Source: Azospirillum sp. 412522
GTDB lineage: Bacteria > Pseudomonadota > Alphaproteobacteria > Azospirillales > Azospirillaceae
Assembly: GCF_019805165.1 (NCBI RefSeq)
Contig: NZ_RWIJ01000027.1
Coordinates: 1 to 64,000 of the forward strand
Length of the DNA stretch: 64,000 nucleotides
Reading direction: 5' to 3'
Within the stretch, counting starts at the first letter, position 1, and every line of letters begins with the position of its first letter. The position numbers were made by a program, and so were the translations under genes. The notes under the pieces were generated by a model that worked only from the letters and a program-made list of their open reading frames with translations, was not told the origin of the DNA and ran no database searches. This document shows, one piece after another, positions 60,926 to 64,000 of the stretch.

Positions 60926-63900
60926 ATGACCCGCCTGATCCTCCGCAACCCGCTGGTGGCGGTGGTCTCCATCCTGATCCTGTGCCTGCTGGGCGCCGTC
61001 TCGGTCTTCCGCATCCCGGTGCAGATGATCCCCGACATCAGCCCGCGCTGGATCAGCGTCGAGACCGACTGGCCCGGCGCCACCCCGCAGGACATCGAAC
61101 AGGAAATCCTGATCGAGCAGGAGAAATACCTGCGCCTGGTGCCCGGCCTCGTCCGCCTCAATTCCCGCGCCGAATTCGGTGGCGGGATGGTGGAGATGGA
61201 GTTTCCGGCGGGCGTCGCCGTCGACGAGGCGCTGGTCCACATCGACAACGCCCTGTCCCAGGTCACCGACTATCCCGAAACGGTGGACCGGCCGCGCATC
61301 GTCGCCGAATCCGCCTCGGCCAACCCGTTCCTCTTCTACGGCATCGAGCGGCTGGACGGCGCCGCCGACGCCGCGTCGCTCCAGCGCGAGACCAACTGGA
61401 TCGAGAACACGTTGCGCCCCCGGCTGGAGCGGGTGAGCGGCGTCGCGAAGGCCGAAGTGATCGGCGGCGCCGCGCAGGAAATCCACATCGACCTCGACCC
61501 GCTGAAGCTCGCCGCCCGCGGACTGGGCGTGGGAACCGTGCGCGACGCCATCCGGGCACGCAACCGCGACATGTCGGCCGGGGACCGCGACTTCGGCAAG
61601 CGGCGCTATTTCCTGCGCACCATCGGCCGTTTCGAGGATCTGGAGGATCTGGCCGGCCTGATCGTCGCGCGGGAGAGCGGAACGGCCATCCGCCTGCGCG
61701 ACGTCGGCACGGTGCGGATGGCCACGCGGGAGGCGCGCAGCGTCGCCTTCGCCGACGGGCGGCCTGCGCTGGTGATCAGCATCGGCAAGCGGGCCGGCGC
61801 CAACGTCATCGCCATCAAGCAGGCGATGGACGCGGCGGTGGAGGACTTGAACCGGCACATGCTGAAGGAGCGCGGCCTGTCGATGCGGCTCCTGTCGGAA
61901 GACGTCCGCTACATGGTGCGGTCGATCGACACTGTGCTGGACAACCTGATCGCCGGCAGCCTGCTGGCCGGGGTGGTGCTGCTGGCCTTCCTGCGCTCGG
62001 TCCCCGCCACTGCCGTCGCGGCGGCCGGCATGCCGGTCTGCACGCTCGCCACCCTGCTGGTGCTGGCCGCCAGCGGGCGCAGCATCAACGTCATCTCGCT
62101 GTCCGGGGTCGCCTTCGCCATCGGCATGACGCTGGACAACAGCGTGGTGGCGCTGGACAGCATCGCCCGCCATCTTCGCCTGGGAAAATCGCGCGCCGCC
62201 GCCACGATCGACGGCATCGCCGAGGTATGGCCGGCGATCCTGTCCTCCACGCTCACCACCGTGCTGGTGTTCCTGCCGGTGATGTTCCTGCGGATGGAAG
62301 CGGGACAGCTCTATTCCGACATCGCCATCGCCATCACCGGCGCCGTCACCGCCTCGATGCTGGTGGCGCTGACCCTGGTGCCGGTCGTCGCCGGGCGCTG
62401 GTCCGTCGCGACGCCGGAAAGGAGCCGGCCCGAACCGAACCAAACCGGACGGGAACAGCCGGCGACCGGCGGCCGGCTGGACGGTGCGATCCGCTGGATG
62501 CTGCGCGGCGTCTGGCGGGAGCTGGCGATTCTCGCCGCGACCGCCGCCGCCATGACCGGCGCGCTGCTCCATATGGTTCCGCCCGCCGAGTATCTGCCGG
62601 AGGGGGAGGAGTCGACCGTCTTCAGCTTCATGTCCGCCCCGCCCGGCTACAACATGGAGACCATGCAGGAGCTCTGGCGGCAGATCGATCCGCTGCTGAG
62701 CCGCCAGGTCGGGGCAGAGCGGACGGTGGACGGCATCCCGCCGTTGCGGGTCAATCTCAGCTTCATCCGGCCGGGCTTCATCCGCTTCGTGTCGGAGCCG
62801 CTGGATCCGGCCGACACCGACGCGCTGATCGCCGCAATCACCCAGCGGATGCGGGCCATCCCCGGCGTCCGGGCCTTCGCGGCGCGCGGCTCGATCTTTT
62901 CCGGCAACGGCGGCGGCGCCCGCGCCATCACCCTGGAACTGGGCGGCGGCGAGTTGAAGCCGCTCTACGCCACGGCGCTGGCGGTGCTGGACCGGGCCGG
63001 CGACCTGTTCCCCGACGGGCAGGTCAACAGCGACCCCACCCCGCCGACGCTGGCCATGTCGCAACCCTTCCTGGAGCTGCGTCCCGATTGGGACCGGGCC
63101 GGCGAGATGGGGATCGGGCTGGCGGAGCTGGGATACACCCTGCGCGCCTATTCCGACGGCGCCTTCGCCGACGAGTATCTGCTGAACGACGAGAAGCTGG
63201 ACGTCCAGCTGAGGGTGGCCGACGGCATCGGCCGCGACCGCCAGGGCTTCGCCGATCTGGTCCTGCACACCGGACGCGGCGCCCCGGTGCCGCTGTCGAG
63301 CCTGGCCGAACTGCGGGAGACGGTGGGGTCCTCGATGATCTCGCGCGTCGACGGGCTGCGCACGGTCACGCTGACCATCATTCCGCCGCGGGACGTGGCG
63401 CTGGAGACCGGCGTCGGGATCGTGACCCGCGATCTGGTCGACCGGCTGCGTGCGGAGGGCGTCATTCCCGCCGGGATCTCCACCCGGATCACCGGCGCCG
63501 CCGGCGCGCTGGAGGAGCTGCGCGGCGCCATGACCGGCGGCTTCCTGCTGGCCCTGGCCATCACCTATCTGGTGCTGGTCGCCGTCTTCGCCCATTGGGG
63601 CCTGCCGCTGATCATCATGGCGGTGGTGCCGACGGGCATCGGCGGCGGGCTGATCGGGCTGTGGCTCTACAATCTGGGCGCCGGGACCTGGGACTGGCTG
63701 GGCGCGCCGCAGCAGTTCGACGTGCTGACCATGATGGGCTTCCTGGTGCTGGTCGGCACGGTGGTGAACAACCCGATCCTGATCGTCGAGCGCGCGGCGG
63801 AAAACCGCAAGCTCCATGGCATGGGCGGCGCGGACGCCATCGCCGAGGCCCTGCACAGCCGCCTGCGCCCGATCCTGATCACCACGGTGACGACCATCGC

Positions 63901-64000
63901 CGGGCTGGTGCCGATGGTCGGCGTGCCCAGCGCCGGAACCGAGCTGTATCGCGGATTGGGGCTGGTCGTGCTGTGCGGCCTGCTGATCTCCAGCATCGTG
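60926..64000 (+). CDS. RND efflux pump, inner-membrane subunit (3' end outside)
   Basis: The frame is open from the ATG at 60926 to the window end, 1025 codons with no stop. The start MTRLILRNPLVAVVSILILC is the first helix of an AcrB-type pump. Paired large periplasmic loops and the two sets of membrane helices are present, ending inside the last set (TTVTTIAGLVPMVG). In helix 4 the usual Asp-Asp pair for proton transfer reads Asp-Asn (GMTLDNSVVALD). It pairs with the adaptor upstream. The gene's context with siderophore uptake suggests export of a siderophore or of toxic catechols. Confidence 0.86.
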   Translation, partial: MTRLILRNPLVAVVSILILCLLGAVSVFRIPVQMIPDISPRWISVETDWPGATPQDIEQEILIEQEKYLRLVPGLVRLNSRAEFGGGMVEMEFPAGVAVDEALVHIDNALSQVTDYPETVDRPRIVAESASANPFLFYGIERLDGAADAASLQRETNWIENTLRPRLERVSGVAKAEVIGGAAQEIHIDLDPLKLAARGLGVGTVRDAIRARNRDMSAGDRDFGKRRYFLRTIGRFEDLEDLAGLIVARESGTAIRLRDVGTVRMATREARSVAFADGRPALVISIGKRAGANVIAIKQAMDAAVEDLNRHMLKERGLSMRLLSEDVRYMVRSIDTVLDNLIAGSLLAGVVLLAFLRSVPATAVAAAGMPVCTLATLLVLAASGRSINVISLSGVAFAIGMTLDNSVVALDSIARHLRLGKSRAAATIDGIAEVWPAILSSTLTTVLVFLPVMFLRMEAGQLYSDIAIAITGAVTASMLVALTLVPVVAGRWSVATPERSRPEPNQTGREQPATGGRLDGAIRWMLRGVWRELAILAATAAAMTGALLHMVPPAEYLPEGEESTVFSFMSAPPGYNMETMQELWRQIDPLLSRQVGAERTVDGIPPLRVNLSFIRPGFIRFVSEPLDPADTDALIAAITQRMRAIPGVRAFAARGSIFSGNGGGARAITLELGGGELKPLYATALAVLDRAGDLFPDGQVNSDPTPPTLAMSQPFLELRPDWDRAGEMGIGLAELGYTLRAYSDGAFADEYLLNDEKLDVQLRVADGIGRDRQGFADLVLHTGRGAPVPLSSLAELRETVGSSMISRVDGLRTVTLTIIPPRDVALETGVGIVTRDLVDRLRAEGVIPAGISTRITGAAGALEELRGAMTGGFLLALAITYLVLVAVFAHWGLPLIIMAVVPTGIGGGLIGLWLYNLGAGTWDWLGAPQQFDVLTMMGFLVLVGTVVNNPILIVERAAENRKLHGMGGADAIAEALHSRLRPILITTVTTIAGLVPMVGVPSAGTELYRGLGLVVLCGLLISSIV

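Noticed and set aside
60593..63856. 1087-codon open frame on the minus strand
   Set aside because: It is exactly opposite the RND pump and adaptor genes. Its composition is His/Asp/Gly/Arg-rich without domains, as expected from the antisense of a high-G+C gene.

Overview
The window is high-G+C DNA with tightly packed, mostly catabolic and transport genes. Gene content, codon use and gene order suggest an Azospirillum-like alphaproteobacterium (Rhodospirillales). That placement is inference, because no rRNA or other marker gene is present. No tRNA, rRNA or CRISPR array was seen.

Layout. 0-0.8 kb: the end of a dihydrolipoamide dehydrogenase gene and an IS5-like remnant. 0.8-14.2 kb: a catabolic block with a LysR regulator, VOC, MaoC and CaiB-type CoA-transferase proteins, two shikimate/quinate dehydrogenase-family proteins, a four-gene polar-amino-acid-type ABC importer, type II dehydroquinate dehydratase and a fused 3-dehydroshikimate dehydratase. 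Together these look like a quinate/shikimate-to-protocatechuate module; a ketopantoate-reductase-like and a Gfo/Idh/MocA oxidoreductase follow. 14.3-20.6 kb: an IS256-like remnant, an anaerobic sulfatase-maturating radical SAM enzyme, two DUF202 membrane proteins, a Cys-type sulfatase, a stand-alone allophanate-hydrolase C-terminal domain and a LysR gene. 20.8-28.0 kb: a chemoreceptor, a porin and a hexuronate block (SDR oxidoreductase, mannonate dehydratase UxuA, MFS transporter). 28.0-30.8 kb: 1.3 kb with no supported gene, then a PhoD-type phosphatase.

31.0-52.7 kb is the most interesting part and reads as an organosulfur island. It begins with a two-component system divergent from a DMSO/TMAO reductase operon (cytochrome c, TorD-like chaperone, TorA/DorA). 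The cytochrome is unusual: a diheme dehydrogenase-type module joined to the C-terminal half of TorC. Next come acuR-acuI (acryloyl-CoA reduction). Then a LysR gene diverges from a set matching DddC, DddA and DddD, the enzymes of DddD-type dimethylsulfoniopropionate (DMSP) breakdown, followed by a Pot-like ABC importer. The proposed flow is DMSP uptake, DddD release of DMS with a 3-hydroxypropionyl product, oxidation by DddA and DddC towards acetyl-CoA or diversion through acryloyl-CoA and AcuI to propionyl-CoA, while DMSO made from DMS could serve as a respiratory acceptor.

52.7-53.6 kb holds a cytochrome P450 fragment and an ISL3-like fragment. 53.8-64.0 kb is an iron/siderophore block: two small membrane proteins, a PepSY protein, a TonB-dependent receptor behind a good Fur-box candidate, an EntS-like MFS exporter, and an RND adaptor and pump. 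The pump gene runs off the window end.
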